From: Xenoacremonium recifei
Lineage: Eukaryota; Ascomycota; Sordariomycetes; Hypocreales; Nectriaceae
Direction of reading: 5' to 3'
Assembly: GCA_012184525.1 (NCBI GenBank)
Contig: WOFQ01000024.1
Location: forward strand, 310,001 to 374,000
DNA length: 64,000 nucleotides
Positions 1 through 11,473 of this stretch are shown here, piece after piece. Each line of letters opens with the position of its first letter. The stretch's first letter is position 1. Position numbers and translations under genes: made by a program. The notes under the pieces were generated by a model, which was not told where the DNA came from, made no database searches, and saw only the letters and a list, made by a program, of their open reading frames with translations.

Positions 1-255
1 GAGGCGGGATACTTTCCGTTGGACTTCAGATCAGGCTCAGGCTGCGCTGGAGCCTTCCCAGTTGGTTCCAGTTCCGCCGAGGCGGGATACTTTCGATTAG
101 ACTCAAGTTCAGGCCGCTCGTGAGTCTTCCTAATTGACTCTGGTTCCAGCAACACAGGATTCTTTGAGCCTATCTTAGCATCAGTCAATGCTGGACCCTT
201 CTCTGCCGGACCCTTCTCTGCTAAACCTTCCTCTGCTGAACCCTCCTCTGCTTTC
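1..255. repeat. Short tandem repeats at the left edge
   Basis: GAGGCGGGATACTTTC occurs at position 1 and again at 79, a 78-bp period. Between 193 and 252 there are about four 15-bp units of the type GGACCCTTCTCTGCT. On the minus strand they encode Glu/Gly/Ala/Lys and Pro/Glu repeats in the C-terminal part of the BTB protein. Confidence 0.75.
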
Positions 256-1675
256 TTATCGCGGCTGGAAAGACGGCGATACTCAAAGTGGTCTTGCAAG
301 AGCGTCGGTAGCAAGTTGCCGGCCCAGTCCGAAACCAGTCGGTGAAGGAACCCGGCGTGTCGCAACAGCCAGAAGAAGGCGACGTCGGCGATCTTTGCCA
401 TCTTCATCCTCATCCGCATAATGTTCTTAGTTGGCTCCTGCATGTACAGGCAACTCAGCGCATTACGAAAGTGCCACTGGAATTCGGAGGTGACTTTGTC
501 GACCAACAAGTATTCGGCCCCTTTGGCTGCGATGTCTTCAGCCAACAACGCAGACGTTTGATCAACCACGATCAACAAGCGCTCAACCGCCCCGAGTACT
601 TGTAGACCCTCCGCAGCGCAGTACACCAAGACACATTTCGGCAGATGTGATAGGTCCCAAGGACAGGATTTATTAAAGTCGAGAGTATCAAGTTCTGCGT
701 CTGTTAGACTGTCTTTTTATCCCGAGACGCGGAGAACACTTACTTTTGGTGTAAATGTACCACAGAACATGCCCGAGGGCCTCTGGAGATATGCTCAAAG
801 ATAACCAGACCTTTCTTCCGTTCTAATAGCATGTCAGTGAGAGTCATTGGTTTCTTCATATTGGTAAATACCGGATCCGGGTCAGGCAGATTTTTTCGAA
901 ACCAGCCTGACTCCGCGACGATGATCTGACGATGAACTCTATACATCTCCTTGCCTGCCACTAAACCGACGTCGGCCCCAACCGGGTGCTTCCAAAGGCT
1001 TGAGCCACAGATTAGCTCTGAGTTCAACGACGGTTAGACAGGGATTACCGACTTGCTCGTGGCGTGAGGAGCAGCAGACTCGAGTGTCGATTTGGAAGGA
1101 GTGAGGTCTTCCCCCTCCGGTTCTTGGGGAGCAGCAGACTCGAGGGCCGATTTGGGAGGAAGAGGATCTTCGGCTTCCGGATCTCGGGAAGCTTGGCGCT
1201 CGACTGCAGGCACCTTCTTGAAAGCGACCTTTGGCGGGGTGGTCCATGGGTTGATATCCGGGATGGGGGCCGGAACTACCGTCTTGCTCGTGGCGTGGGG
1301 AGCAGCAGACTCGAGGGTCGATTTGAGAGGAGGAGGGTCTTCCGGGTCTTGGGGAGCTTGGCGTTTGGCTGCAGACGCCTTCTTGAAAACGACCTTTGCT
1401 ATGGTGTTCCATGGACTGGCGTCCGGCGTACAAGCCGGATCTACCGTCTTGCTCGTGACGCGGGGAGTAGCAGGCACGAGTGTCGATTTGGGAAGAGGGA
1501 AATCTTCCCTCTCCAAGTCTTGGGGAGCTTGGCACTCGACTTCAGGCGCTTTCTTCTTTTGTTTGGTGGTCCATGGATTGACGTCCGGGACAGGAGCTGG
1601 TATAAGCTTATCCTGGTCAAGAGTCTCCTTTTGGCCGCGTGGTTGACTGCGGGCGCCAGGCCTCCTCGAGTACAT
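1..1675 (-). CDS. BTB/POZ-domain protein with N-terminal tandem repeats, 3' end cut by the window edge
   Basis: Read on the minus strand. A repeat-rich N-terminal part (1675 down to about 1049) is followed by a BTB/POZ core: a VGLVAGKEMYRVHRQIIVAES strand-helix, a PDPDPNGRKVW junction and an ISPEALGHVLWYIYTK helix. BTB domains mediate dimerisation and often recruit Cul3 ligases; the role here is unknown. Two introns are well supported: 823-871 (GTATTT, branch CTGAC, TTAG) and 701-743 (GTAAGT, branch CTAAC, CAG). The last exon (700 down to 1) stays open and ends in Glu/Lys/Pro-rich repeats that leave the window. An in-frame TAA at 1034-1036 lies between repeats and BTB; it is either a nonsense change or lies in a 60-nt intron (989-1048, GTAATC to GGAAG). 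The frame also runs open from an upstream ATG at 1831 apart from one TAG. Start at 1675 is therefore tentative, and the locus may be a pseudogene. Confidence 0.6.
1040..1600 (-). repeat. Coding tandem repeats upstream of the BTB domain
   Basis: Imperfect units of roughly 35-45 codons in the minus-strand frame. Each carries the elements D-x-NPWTT (or SPWNT), a K-x-x-FKK-type basic patch, ERQAPQDPE, P-P-K-STLESAAP and HATSKTV. On the plus strand the core GAGCAGCAGACTCGAG recurs near 1069, 1130 and 1300. Units differ from each other by substitutions and small indels but keep the frame, which suggests selection or recent origin. Confidence 0.8.
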
Positions 1676-2769
1676 GCTATCAGATGCTGTCGGCGAGAGA
1701 CCTCTCTAAGGCTGCTGACTTCTTTCAGGCACTTGGACCTGGGAGCTGCTGGTGGAAGACTTGCCCTTATTGGTCTGGTTCCGGGGTCTATCGGAGCCTC
1801 GACCATCGATCGAGGTGCGTGCCATATTCATGAAGCTCTCAGAGAAAGTAGAAGGCATCTTGGGAATGATGAAAGGAGCAAATATGGGTTACGTGGTCCG
1901 CTGGGACAAAACCCGGAAGTTCGCACCGTCGCACGGATTTATAAGTTTGCAGCGCATAGCTGTGAATCATGCGGAAAGGGTTGGTGTCAAGCCAGCTGAC
2001 AGGCGAGTTGAGGATCCAAGCGAAGGATGAATCACAGACGCGGTCCAGCAAACAACGTCAGCCAAGGGCAAGCGAGTGTGTGGATGGCTGACGGCGGCGT
2101 TCGACTCCGAATCGACGCGGAAGTGTTGATGCTGTATGTGATAGGGGGAGGAAGCAGGATTTTAGAGCACGTGTCCCGTTTGAAATCTGCGAGAGGGTAT
2201 GGTGACGGGTGTGTGATGATGCGTGAGGCAGGCCGAGGTCTGGTTGGTGTTGCGAGAGCCAAACTGTTTGTCTACGTGACGCGAAGGAAGCCGGGACGGG
2301 ATGGCCTGAGGAAGGCGCTACCTTACAGGAGGTACTTGCCCCTGTAGTGGACTGTCCTGCCATAATTACATGCAGCACCGAATACAGACTATCTCTCATA
2401 AAAGCATATATTGCAAGAATCTCTTAGTTCTAATAATTTCACAAAATAAAAAAGGAGACAGTGATTAGAGACTACCTACCCAGTGCATCACGAGCAGACC
2501 ATCATGTCCTGCAACTTGAGTTGGGTCAGCTCAGCCAATCTACTTGGCCCTGAGGTCGCCTCCCAGGCAGCAGTCCCCATTGGCTGGGTGACGACACAAG
2601 CCCCGCCCCATAATCCCCAGCCAGCCAGCCAGCCTTGGAGGGGCAACACCACCTAAACAACAGCTCCGATTCTCTCAGCCCTGGGCTTTGCTCTTGCATC
2701 TCCTTCCTCTACCGATCTGCGACAACTCTCTGTAGCTGCTCTCGCCCTTGCTCTACGTCAAGCTTCACC
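1676..2769. other. Intergenic, BTB gene to thioredoxin-like gene
   Basis: Contains the probable 5' region of the BTB gene, including a minus-strand frame open from ATG 1831 to a TAG just upstream of 1675, and the promoter and leader of the gene starting at 2770. AT-rich around 2390-2450. No other gene seen. Confidence 0.5.
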
Positions 2770-3907
2770 ATGGCTGAACCACTGCGCCCCATCAAGTCCA
2801 AGGACGACCTCGAAAAGGTCATGAAAGAGTACCGTGTCGTGGCCATCCTGTGTGAGTGCCTCCCCCACCCGATCATCATCACGGGTTGCCTCGTGCTTCG
2901 GGGCCATAGTGCTGATTTCAGCTCCTTTTCTCAGTCTATGTCACCATCGCCAGCGAGATGAAAGCCGTATACGAGCAGATCGCCATACAATTCAAACACC
3001 CCCTCCTCCAATTCTGCACGGTCGACACCACCGAGGGCCAAGAGCTTGTCAAGCACTTCGACATCAAGGTTTTGCCCGCTTATCTCGTCATGAACAGCGG
3101 GAACTTGTCCAAGATTATCCAAGGGCTTGGTGTCACTACCATGAGTGACTTTGCCGCGAGCATCGCTGAAGAACTTACCATCGCGCAACACGTCAGCATG
3201 CAGGAAGAGATGCCAACACCCTCGGGCAAAGACGCGCCACCTATGCTCAATGTCTGGCACGGGGCCGATTTACCGCGGGGCTATAGTGATATTACCTACC
3301 AAGTCGAGTCATCAGGCACGGAATTGCTCAACGCCGATGAGGATTTCGGTCCCGTCAAATCGCTCTTCTCCGAAAAACAGCCGTCCTGCCTCACAGGTTT
3401 CCCCCCCGAGTCCCCCGTACCTGATTGGGTCCAGAGCGGTGCCGACGATCAATTGCTCCTCTACATGCCTCTCCAAAGCACTGTCAAGCTTCATACTCTT
3501 CAGGCAAGTTAATCTGTGCAAATATTGACAGAAATGTTTTGCCTAACCTTGTTTTGCAGCTCACATCCCTTCCCCCCCAGAACAAGGACGACGCTCCCGG
3601 ACGGCCTGGCACGATATATCTATTCATCAACCGCCCTCAGAACATGGACTTCGGGGAGGCTGAGGACGCCGAGCCCACGCAGACGATCGAGCTGACTGAT
3701 AAGGATTGGAGCTTCCACGACGGAACGACTAGCATCAGCCTACGATACGTCAAGTTCCAGAAGGTCTCAAGTCTGATCCTCTTTGTCCAAAAAGGAGACG
3801 GGAAGGCTGAGACTATTCGTCTTGACCGGGTACGACTCATTGGCGAGGCTGGACCGAAACGTGAGATGGGCCAATTGAAGAAGTTCGGCGACGAAGACGG
3901 GGAGTGA
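2770..3907 (+). CDS. Thioredoxin-fold and PITH-domain protein (TXNL1 type) lacking the thioredoxin CxxC site
   Basis: Exons 2770-2851, 2935-3503 and 3560-3907 give 332 residues. The start lies in a good context (TTCACCATGG). The N-terminal 110 residues align with the thioredoxin fold (VVAILFYVTIASEMKAVYEQ, FCTVDTTEGQELV, KVLPAYLVM with the cis-proline). The C-terminal half is a PITH domain (VKLHTLQLTSLPPQNK, GTIYLFINRP, SLRYVKFQKVSSLILFVQ). TXNL1 relatives bind the proteasome lid through PITH and reduce disulfides through thioredoxin. Here the WCGPCK positions read IASEMK, so redox catalysis through that site is not possible; a binding role is inferred. The first intron has normal ends (GTGAGT, TCAG). 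The second is GC-AG, beginning GCAAGT after CTTCAG; the frame requires this donor. Confidence 0.9.
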
Positions 3908-5736
3908 AAAGGAACGCAGTGAGGGGGAGACATCACACACATCTGCGGTTTCTTAGACACGAGATCATGACTAGCATTTAAAGAGTTCAAGACCCGGGCA
4001 GAGTGCATTAGCAGTGCGGTGGCTTGGGATTGGACCAAGCACGGAGTTTTGGGGTCATAAGGAAAATCTCCAAAGTTATAGGTAGACCGGAACACAATGA
4101 GCAGATGCGCATGCGCTTTGGAATAACCCATGCAATCACACCAGAATATGGTAAATTCGAAACTGACGCGGTGTACGTCGACGTTCACATCGTCCAACTG
4201 CTAAATCGCCTCCTCAAAAACGAGCCTTCAAAGATCAGAGTATGTCCTGCCTCCCAACCACGACTGAGGTGCATCAAAGCACTAGAACCAAACGATGGAA
4301 GGGCGGGCTTGCAATTATAATTGATCTGGGGCATAACTGACGCTTAAGATCCATAGGAGAGGATTCGAGCAACACGGAGAAAAGAATTTCAGGTTATGCC
4401 AGCCGCACGAAGAAGAAAAAGAGAAAAGAGAAGCTGCGCTTCACGCCCAGCCGCGAAAAATTTATGGCGGCCACCCACGGCCCCAGGATTGTGGGTCGCT
4501 GAGTCATCCGGGACATCGTATATCCTGAGCCGTGACGGGAGCCGGAGCGGGGCCCGGTCACCTTCACCGAGTCTTCTCGGAACTTACACCGAAAGGGGTT
4601 CACGACCTCCGTCCGCTAAATGGTCCAGGGTAAGTCTCGCTGAAATGGCTCCGGGATCTTCAACCGCGAGATGCTCCTTGCACCGGCCGAAATTTCCGTG
4701 ACGAGAAGTAAGTACAACGCATTGCGGGTCGTTTCGTTTCCTCAAGAGGGGAACGAGGTGATCACGTTGCCGTGATATTCCGTTGTGAGAGGCTCCTCTC
4801 CGCCCGTTCATCTATCTGATACCGGCCGGTGCCAGCAACGACGCCTCGGCATTGCACTCCGCCGCGCAGCATGTCACCATAATGCTGACGAAAACGGTGA
4901 TTGGAGATGATGCGGCGTTACCCAAAGGATGTCCAAATATAGGGCGGCCTCTCACCGTCGTGGCCGTCACGTTGACTGACCCCTCCCCCTCCGCAGACCA
5001 GGATGCCGGATAATACTGACGATCCCTGCCTGCGATAGGACGGGACATGCTCTGCACGGGGTAAGATGTGCAGCACCCGCTCCCCAAGCGATGGAGGGAC
5101 CTGACAATCATGCGTCGGCATTTCTCGGCCTCGCGTCGAGATTACGCAGTATGGATACTACACGGCTAGCACGACAATGGCTCTAATATGAGAAATCACG
5201 ACTGCTATGGTTGGTCTAGGAACGAGCATCATGAGCTATCACAGCTTCAAGCGGCCTAGCTCTCCACCCGCCTTCCTAACCCTCTGCTAGTATACCACGT
5301 TCTCATATATCCTCCACAACCGGCGTCTACCAAAGATTTCCCAGCCAAGCGGCTATCTTCCTCCAATCCTCTATCTCGTATCTCGCGGGGTCGCTATTCG
5401 AAACAGCACAAGTGGCTGCTGCCCGCGGGTCATTGAGATGGCGTCTGCTATTCGTGCAAAAACCCCCAGCTGGCCATGGCGTTCCGAGCCCGGTACATTT
5501 GCGTATTAACATTTCTTATCTCTGCTGCCCTCGAGCCCAGCGGCTTGACGGGGTGGGGAGCAGCGGGCATGGGGCAAGGGATCGTGGGGTGATTGTGGAG
5601 GGCATCGTGCCAGGGTTCGTTGATGGACCGGAGCTGTTAAGCCAATATATGTATCGTCGAGAGGGAGCGTTGGCAGAGGAGGGCGTCTGGTTAGGCTTAT
5701 CCCGTATCCCCTCACTCCTCTGATTCCCTCTCCATC
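3908..5736. other. Intergenic, no convincing gene
   Basis: Only short ORFs in several frames, none with a recognisable motif or start context. The last few hundred bases serve as upstream region of the 2EXR gene. No tRNA-like or long repeat structure noticed. Confidence 0.5.
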
Positions 5737-6651
5737 ATGGCTGCTGCGAGCTTTCCCATGTTCCCCAGGCTGCCTGCGGAGATTCGTTCTATGATCTGGA
5801 ACTACGCCTTGCCTGAGGCTCGAGTCTTCGAGATCCTGGACACTCCGCATGCAAACCTCAGAACGCCAGCCGAGGCGGGGCTGACGTTTGCCAACAAGTG
5901 CCTCGAGCCGCCGCCATCCCTAGCTGCAGTGTGCACGGAGTCGCGCCAGTTGGTGCTTCGTCACTATAAGCCGCTGAGACTATCTGGCACTACCAAGTAT
6001 ATTGATCCCGCCAAAGATATGATCCTACTAGAACCATATCTGTTGATCCGGAGGCTTCTCCGGGCACTGCATTTTCTAGGACAAGTTCCGTTTATACGGG
6101 ATGGAGTCAGACAGTTGGCGCTTGGCACGTCCTATGGCTTCAACACGGGCATCTTCCATCCGATACTCAGTGGCAAGGTATCTAAGAACAACATGCGAAT
6201 GCTGCTCAGCAAACTAGGGAGCTTTCCCCGCCTACGCAAGCTACTCTTCATCGTGCACCAAGAATTCCAGTTCGGTGATCCCGTGCTGGCCGTACCCGGG
6301 TTGTCATATCGATTGCAGCTCTTCCATCACAACTATCCTTTCAAATATGATACGGATTTAGGAGCTAGAAACCAGCAACCGTTCTATTTCCACCAGAACG
6401 AGCTGCGGTATTATCCCTTCAAGGTTGACGATAGCAAAGAAGACGAGCTTGACCTCGCAGACCTAGAGGATGATGAAGAGGAGGCCCAAGAGCGACTGCC
6501 GACTAATGACGACTGGAGGCGATTCCGAAGACGTTTCATGAGGGCCCTTTACATAGCCGTCGAAAAGGGGCCCAAATCATGTGTGAGATCAGACCAGCCA
6601 GTGACGAAAATCGAGGGCGCAAGCTTGCTATGGAAGTATCACCGGAATTAA
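5737..6651 (+). CDS. 2EXR-domain protein
   Basis: Single exon, 304 residues, ATG preceded by TCC ATC. Residues 8-30 carry the family signature FPRLPAEIRSMIWNYALPEA, with the E-x-R and I-W core of the 2EXR domain, an F-box-like module common in expanded families of filamentous fungi. The middle is hydrophobic and leucine-rich (LLEPYLLIRRLLRALHFLG), and there is an acidic run (DELDLADLEDDEEEAQE) before a basic stretch (WRRFRRRFMRALY). Function of the family is largely unknown. Lineage-specific, together with the Clr5 and HET genes downstream. Start and end are unambiguous. Confidence 0.85.
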   Translation: MAAASFPMFPRLPAEIRSMIWNYALPEARVFEILDTPHANLRTPAEAGLTFANKCLEPPPSLAAVCTESRQLVLRHYKPLRLSGTTKYIDPAKDMILLEPYLLIRRLLRALHFLGQVPFIRDGVRQLALGTSYGFNTGIFHPILSGKVSKNNMRMLLSKLGSFPRLRKLLFIVHQEFQFGDPVLAVPGLSYRLQLFHHNYPFKYDTDLGARNQQPFYFHQNELRYYPFKVDDSKEDELDLADLEDDEEEAQERLPTNDDWRRFRRRFMRALYIAVEKGPKSCVRSDQPVTKIEGASLLWKYHRN

Positions 6652-9048
6652 TGAAGAACAAGTGATGAAAGGGGTAATCTTTGGCGGTTGCCAGCAGCAC
6701 TCGGTAACCACATGCCGCGAGCGAGAGCCTGTATGCACCCACATCCCGGGGATCGAAAGCCGGGGATCTAGTGATTCTTGGGTAGACCGTTGGATGATCT
6801 CGCGATGAGATCTGCCTCTTGTTATCCGGGGTTGATCTCAGCACGGAGCGGTAGATGGCAGTTTTGAGACTATTATCATGAAATTACGAGCTACGATCTG
6901 CCGAGATTGTTTCCCGCGGCTTGAAAGCCACGAGGACGAGTCGTGGAGGCTCTATCGATCGCTAGATGCGGTGGGCGGCTAGTGGAGGTATGTTAGTCTG
7001 CGGCAAAGCAGCGTCGCCATACCTCATTGCTTTTTGACATTCTTGAGTGCTAACTGAATATCTTCAAGATCCCCCAATCAGACCCCCAATCGTGGGGCCC
7101 CAAACAACGGCGGTGTTGATATGGGTATCGCTTGGCAGCCTTGGAGGATCACGGGAGAGACACCGGCCCAGCCACGTTTCTCCCTGGAGATTGGGTCTCG
7201 ACTTGCTTGACAAACTAGCCCGATGAGATATCTAGACTATGGGGCAGAGTCGGCGAGATCGTACCTATTCTGGTGTGGTCACGGCCGAGTTGACGGGCCT
7301 CTGCCCCCTCAACACCGCCACAACCGTTCCACGGAGCCGGCGCGCAAGACAAGGCAATCAGCTCGCAGCTAGCCCTGTGGACAATAAGGTTGACCAGGCT
7401 AACGGGTAGTGTCCGAGCATGAACCACAGACGAGGGCAGAGTCAGGCCGAGATGCTTTGCGGGGCCGAAGAGTATCGGGATCTGGATTTGGGGGGAAAGA
7501 GTGAGAGAATGATGGGTCCAGAATGACTGAGATGCTGCGCCGGCTGTCTTGGCTGTGAAGGGAAATCTAATCGCCGTTTAGTCACCGGCACACCTCGATT
7601 TTGATTGCCGAGACGATTGAGTTTCCAGACTATCAAGGGTTCAGGTTTGCGCAGGGAGCATGACACAGTCACGATTCAGTCAGACGATTTTCTGTTTAGT
7701 TATCTGTTTAGTCAACTTTCGAGGCTTCACATGATAAAGGTGAATCTGACATGGGGTTGAGGAGGCGAAGGCGGAGGCTGAGTTTTGCAGAGAGCGATAT
7801 AGACTTTCTGAGGCGCCACGGGAGATCAGGGCATATTAGCTAATACGCAGCCTACCTGCTTTTGACGAAACTACAGATGTCCTGGGCAAATTACAATTCG
7901 AGAGTGAGGCACATTGAATGCGTACCTGCGTTGAGGCTTGGGGCGACATCTCGGATCGGCCGTTGGGAAGTTTCTTGAGAAAAGAGCCTCGAGATGAGTT
8001 TAATTGAGTTGACTTTGCAGCGTTACACAGAGCTATTGGCGGGAATGTTCTGAACGGCTGTATATCCGAGTGAAGATCCATTCCGTCTGGGGCAGCGCCT
8101 GAGACAGAGGGCAATTGAAGGGGAGAGTTTCGATGGAACGAGAGGGCGGATCATTTTCTCGTCATTTGCATGTTGAGCTAAAATTGGCAGAGTAATCAGG
8201 GCTCTCTGGGCTGTCTCGAGCTGTCACTTGGGCCAACAACTAGAAGCAGGGAGACACTCTATCAGACATCTTCCAGAAACAGTGATTACATGCGTATCAG
8301 TGAATAGTCTCTCACCGACTCAGGCGGCCGGCGTCTTGCGGCCTTCGATGAATCATACGCAGCCAATGTCGCGGCGCTGGCAGCATCATCAGCTCCCACC
8401 CGCATCGCCTCGCCTCGCGCCAATTCGGCTGGCCCAGTCCGCAACGGGCATGGCTTCGCGATCTCCTGCACGGAACTCCGAGGCCCAATCAGATGGCCTG
8501 GCCTCGGTTGCTCCCGCTGCGCAGGAAGGGTTGCGATGCTGACAGGGGAGGAGGCTGGCTTGTCTTTGAAGAAACCACAGCCAGCCCAGCCCAGCCCAGG
8601 TTCGCTCGCCAAGTGGTTTATTATTAACAAGACGCTGCTGTGCCCTCCCTCCCCCATCGCCTCCCCCAGCATGCACCCGCTACCCACCGCTGAACGAGAC
8701 CAGACGCGGTCCGGGATGCCGATTCCGATCCTTGATTTTGACACTGCCGAGGGGCTGGTTGCTGACTGAGCCTCGTTTTGCCCTGCTGCTGCCCCTGCGT
8801 TGAGAGAGAGACTCAACAGACCGTTTTGACGACCTTGGTTGTCGCTGTCGAGATCCGACGGGGGACGAGGTGGTGGAGGCGGCGGAGGAAGACGACGTCG
8901 ACGAAGAGGACGCCGGCAAAGACTGGACTGCCATTGTAGCGTCTGGCCGAGGCTTGAACGAAGAGGGATCACGCGATTTTTGCATCCTTTTTACTGTCTT
9001 CATTGCCGGCCTTTTTTCCGTTGTCATCACCGCTCCAATACACCCTTG
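6652..9048. other. Long intergenic region
   Basis: About 2.4 kb. Short open frames on the minus strand at 8286-8972 and 8680-9372 are GC-composition shadows without motifs. A short direct repeat CTGTTTAGT is present near 7690-7712. The stretch before 9049 is the probable promoter and leader of the Clr5 gene. Confidence 0.5.
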
Positions 9049-10837
9049 ATGTCCAACCTCCCGGTGCTGGCGCCCCGGACGCCGGGCCATGTGCAGGAAG
9101 AGTCCGATGAGAGGAGCTTTCCGAAGGAGCACACGGAGGAGGAATGGGATTCCATGAAGGGCATCATCAATACCCTGTACATCAGCGAGGGCCGCAAGCT
9201 CGTCGATACTATGTCGCTTCTGCAGTCGCGCTATGGTTTCGCCGCAACGTGAGTTCCAATCCTTCCTACCCCCCGTGTAAGTCAGACGTCGTAGAACACC
9301 CGACAGCTCACACAGCAACCCCTGCAGGGAGCAGATGTACAAGAAGAGGCTGAAGAAGTGGAATTTCCGCAAGCGGTCCTATCGCAAGAGCCCCTCGGGT
9401 TCCAGCGCATCAACGCCTGTGTTAGCAGCGGACAGCCAAGCAACAGATGCCCAAACAGCAGAGCCCCAATTACCAGACGCTGGAGGAGACACTGTAATGA
9501 CACAGAGCGATGAGGTTGAATCTATCCCAGTGCTACTTCCAGCACCAGCACCAGTTCCAGCACCAGCTCCGGCGCCAGAACTGCAACTCTCACGCATGCC
9601 TCTTCTCCCTGCTCCTCCGCCAATCCGGGGGCTACATGACTCAATATCCGATTCTAGACTCGACTCAAAACAAGAATCACAAGACTCAGAAGCATCATCA
9701 CCCTCCTCGACATCTTCTTCCATGGTTCTCATTCAACCCTCTAAAACAGGCCCCTATTCGGACCTCGAACAGGTCCTTGGCAGCGTCTTCACCTGGAGCC
9801 AGGCCAAACTCGAGTCGGGCCATGTCAACTCGGATCCCATGTCACGGTACCTCGCGCACCCGAACCACCCACCTATTCAGGACAGTCGCACCATGTACCG
9901 CACCTTTGAGTTAGTCTTCGATTTATGGTATCACAGCCGCGGAGACCTAGCTGGAATGGCGGCGCGGAGGGGCTTCTATGTGCTGGAGTTTGTCCTGACT
10001 GACGACCATCCGGATATGATCTGGCACGTCCTCGACACCATTTACGACATGGTCGACCGGGGACATTTGCAACTGCTAGGGATGTTTATCGAGCACGCCA
10101 ATGTTCTCGCACAGAGACAGCTCCCTGTACAACATCCGCTCCTCCAGATTCTGCAGCAGCTCCGGAGGTGCGATTACACAACCGACCAGGGTCGCCAGTA
10201 TGTCTGTCATGTGCTGCGCAAGGCATGGCTGCGCAACGTTGATCTGCTAGCCGATCACATTGGATCACTGAGTCCGCAACGGCTCTGGCTATACGAGCAG
10301 TTGATCTGGGATGGCCGAACACGCCTCCGCAAGGGCAGCGAGCTGGCCAAGAGACAAGACTCCATGTACAGCGCCCTCGGAGCCCTCGCAGCGAAGCACG
10401 AAAACAATGCAAACGACGACGACGAAGCTGACCGGCTCCGCGTCGATGCCCTGATGCTAGAGTTCACACAGATGGACCTCGGTGACCGCCAGCGCGCTGA
10501 GCATCTCGCCCGCAGCCTCCTCGCGCGGACCGATTCCGACACCACCACTAGCAGTCCTCATCCGCTCACCACGGCGCGCTTCCACGCCTATGCGCGCAAG
10601 ATGCTGGCCCGAGTGCACGAGGACCGCCAGGACTGGACCACGGCCGAGGAGAACATGCGGCTGGCGATCCGCAAGCGCGAGGCGGCTCACGGGACAAACA
10701 ACAACTTGCGGGTGATTCGCGACATGTGGGTGCTTGCGGCGCATTTCCAGAAGGCTGGCAAGATGCGCGAGGCCGAGATGATCACGGCCGATGCTATTTC
10801 GAGGGCCCAGCAGTACTTGACGATGGAGGGGTGGTAG
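9049..10837 (+). CDS. Clr5-domain protein with TPR-like C-terminus
   Basis: Exons 9049-9248 and 9328-10837 encode 569 residues; the intron is GTGAGT to TGCAG and joins GCC GCA AC|G GAG CAG. Residues about 22-80 form a Clr5 domain (EEEWDSMKGIINTLYISEG, LLQSRYGFAAT, EQMYKKRLKKWNFRK), named after a fission-yeast protein required for silencing and thought to bind DNA or chromatin. A Pro/Ala-rich low-complexity linker follows (PAPVPAPAPAPELQ), then a Ser-rich stretch. The C-terminal 350 residues are helical; the last 90 (FHAYARKMLARVHEDRQDW, TAEENMRLAIRKREAAHG) look like TPR repeats. An upstream ATG-free in-frame extension exists to 8839, but 9049 is the first ATG. The target is unknown. Confidence 0.85.
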
Positions 10838-11473
10838 GCGTACTGGGAGAGGATATACCCTGGAGCTTTGGCTGGTATTTGCGCTAAGGATTAATCATAT
10901 CGAGGGCTCTGGTCATCAAGACCGGAGAAGAAACGTAACTACATACCTAGACGATGATTCATAAGAGCCCGACCGCTAGGGGTTCGAGGCTCAATCATCG
11001 CAATATCGCAAAAAGATACACGAAGAACAAAATAAACTTACAAATAAGGACTAAGGATCGGCGCCATGAACTCCCCGGATTGACTCGTTAGTCCAGAAGC
11101 TGAATTATCTCGGCCGAGAGATGATGGAGTGGTACGGAGTACACGTGACCGAATCTCCCCCACACTGCTACCTTGCTTTCGGCAGGGGCATATTCAGAAC
11201 CTCGCTTCTTTAAAATTCATGATCGTACAGGTTTTTACACATTGGCCTACTTGGACCGAAGAGAAGTAGTTTGGTCTGCTGGACGACTTGTCACGATGGA
11301 AATTTTCCCGTCGTCCGCGCAGAAGCGGAAGATCCTACCCCTGTTTCACACCATGCATCCACTGCAGCTTACTTGCATTGAAATAAAAAGGCTTGGCCAG
11401 GTGCTCGTCACTTCATTACCTTTGCCAACATTGATTGACATTAAGCGCCTTCAACTCTTTGATTTGACTCACA
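10838..11473. other. Intergenic, upstream of HET gene
   Basis: Moderately AT-rich between 10870 and 11050. An open frame at 11173-11487 has no motif and overlaps the HET start in another frame. No tRNA despite a GGTTCGAG string near 10981, which lacks the rest of a cloverleaf. Confidence 0.5.

Noticed and set aside
1064..1999. Plus-strand frame of 311 codons over the BTB repeats
   Set aside because: Mirror of the repeats on the other strand; the BTB domain fixes the minus strand as coding.
8286..9372. Two minus-strand frames of about 230 codons upstream of and over the Clr5 start
   Set aside because: Low-complexity Arg/Ser/Pro composition, overlap with a supported exon, no domain.
10970..11000. 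Possible tRNA because of GGTTCGAG
   Set aside because: No matching acceptor stem, D-arm or anticodon arm could be paired around it.
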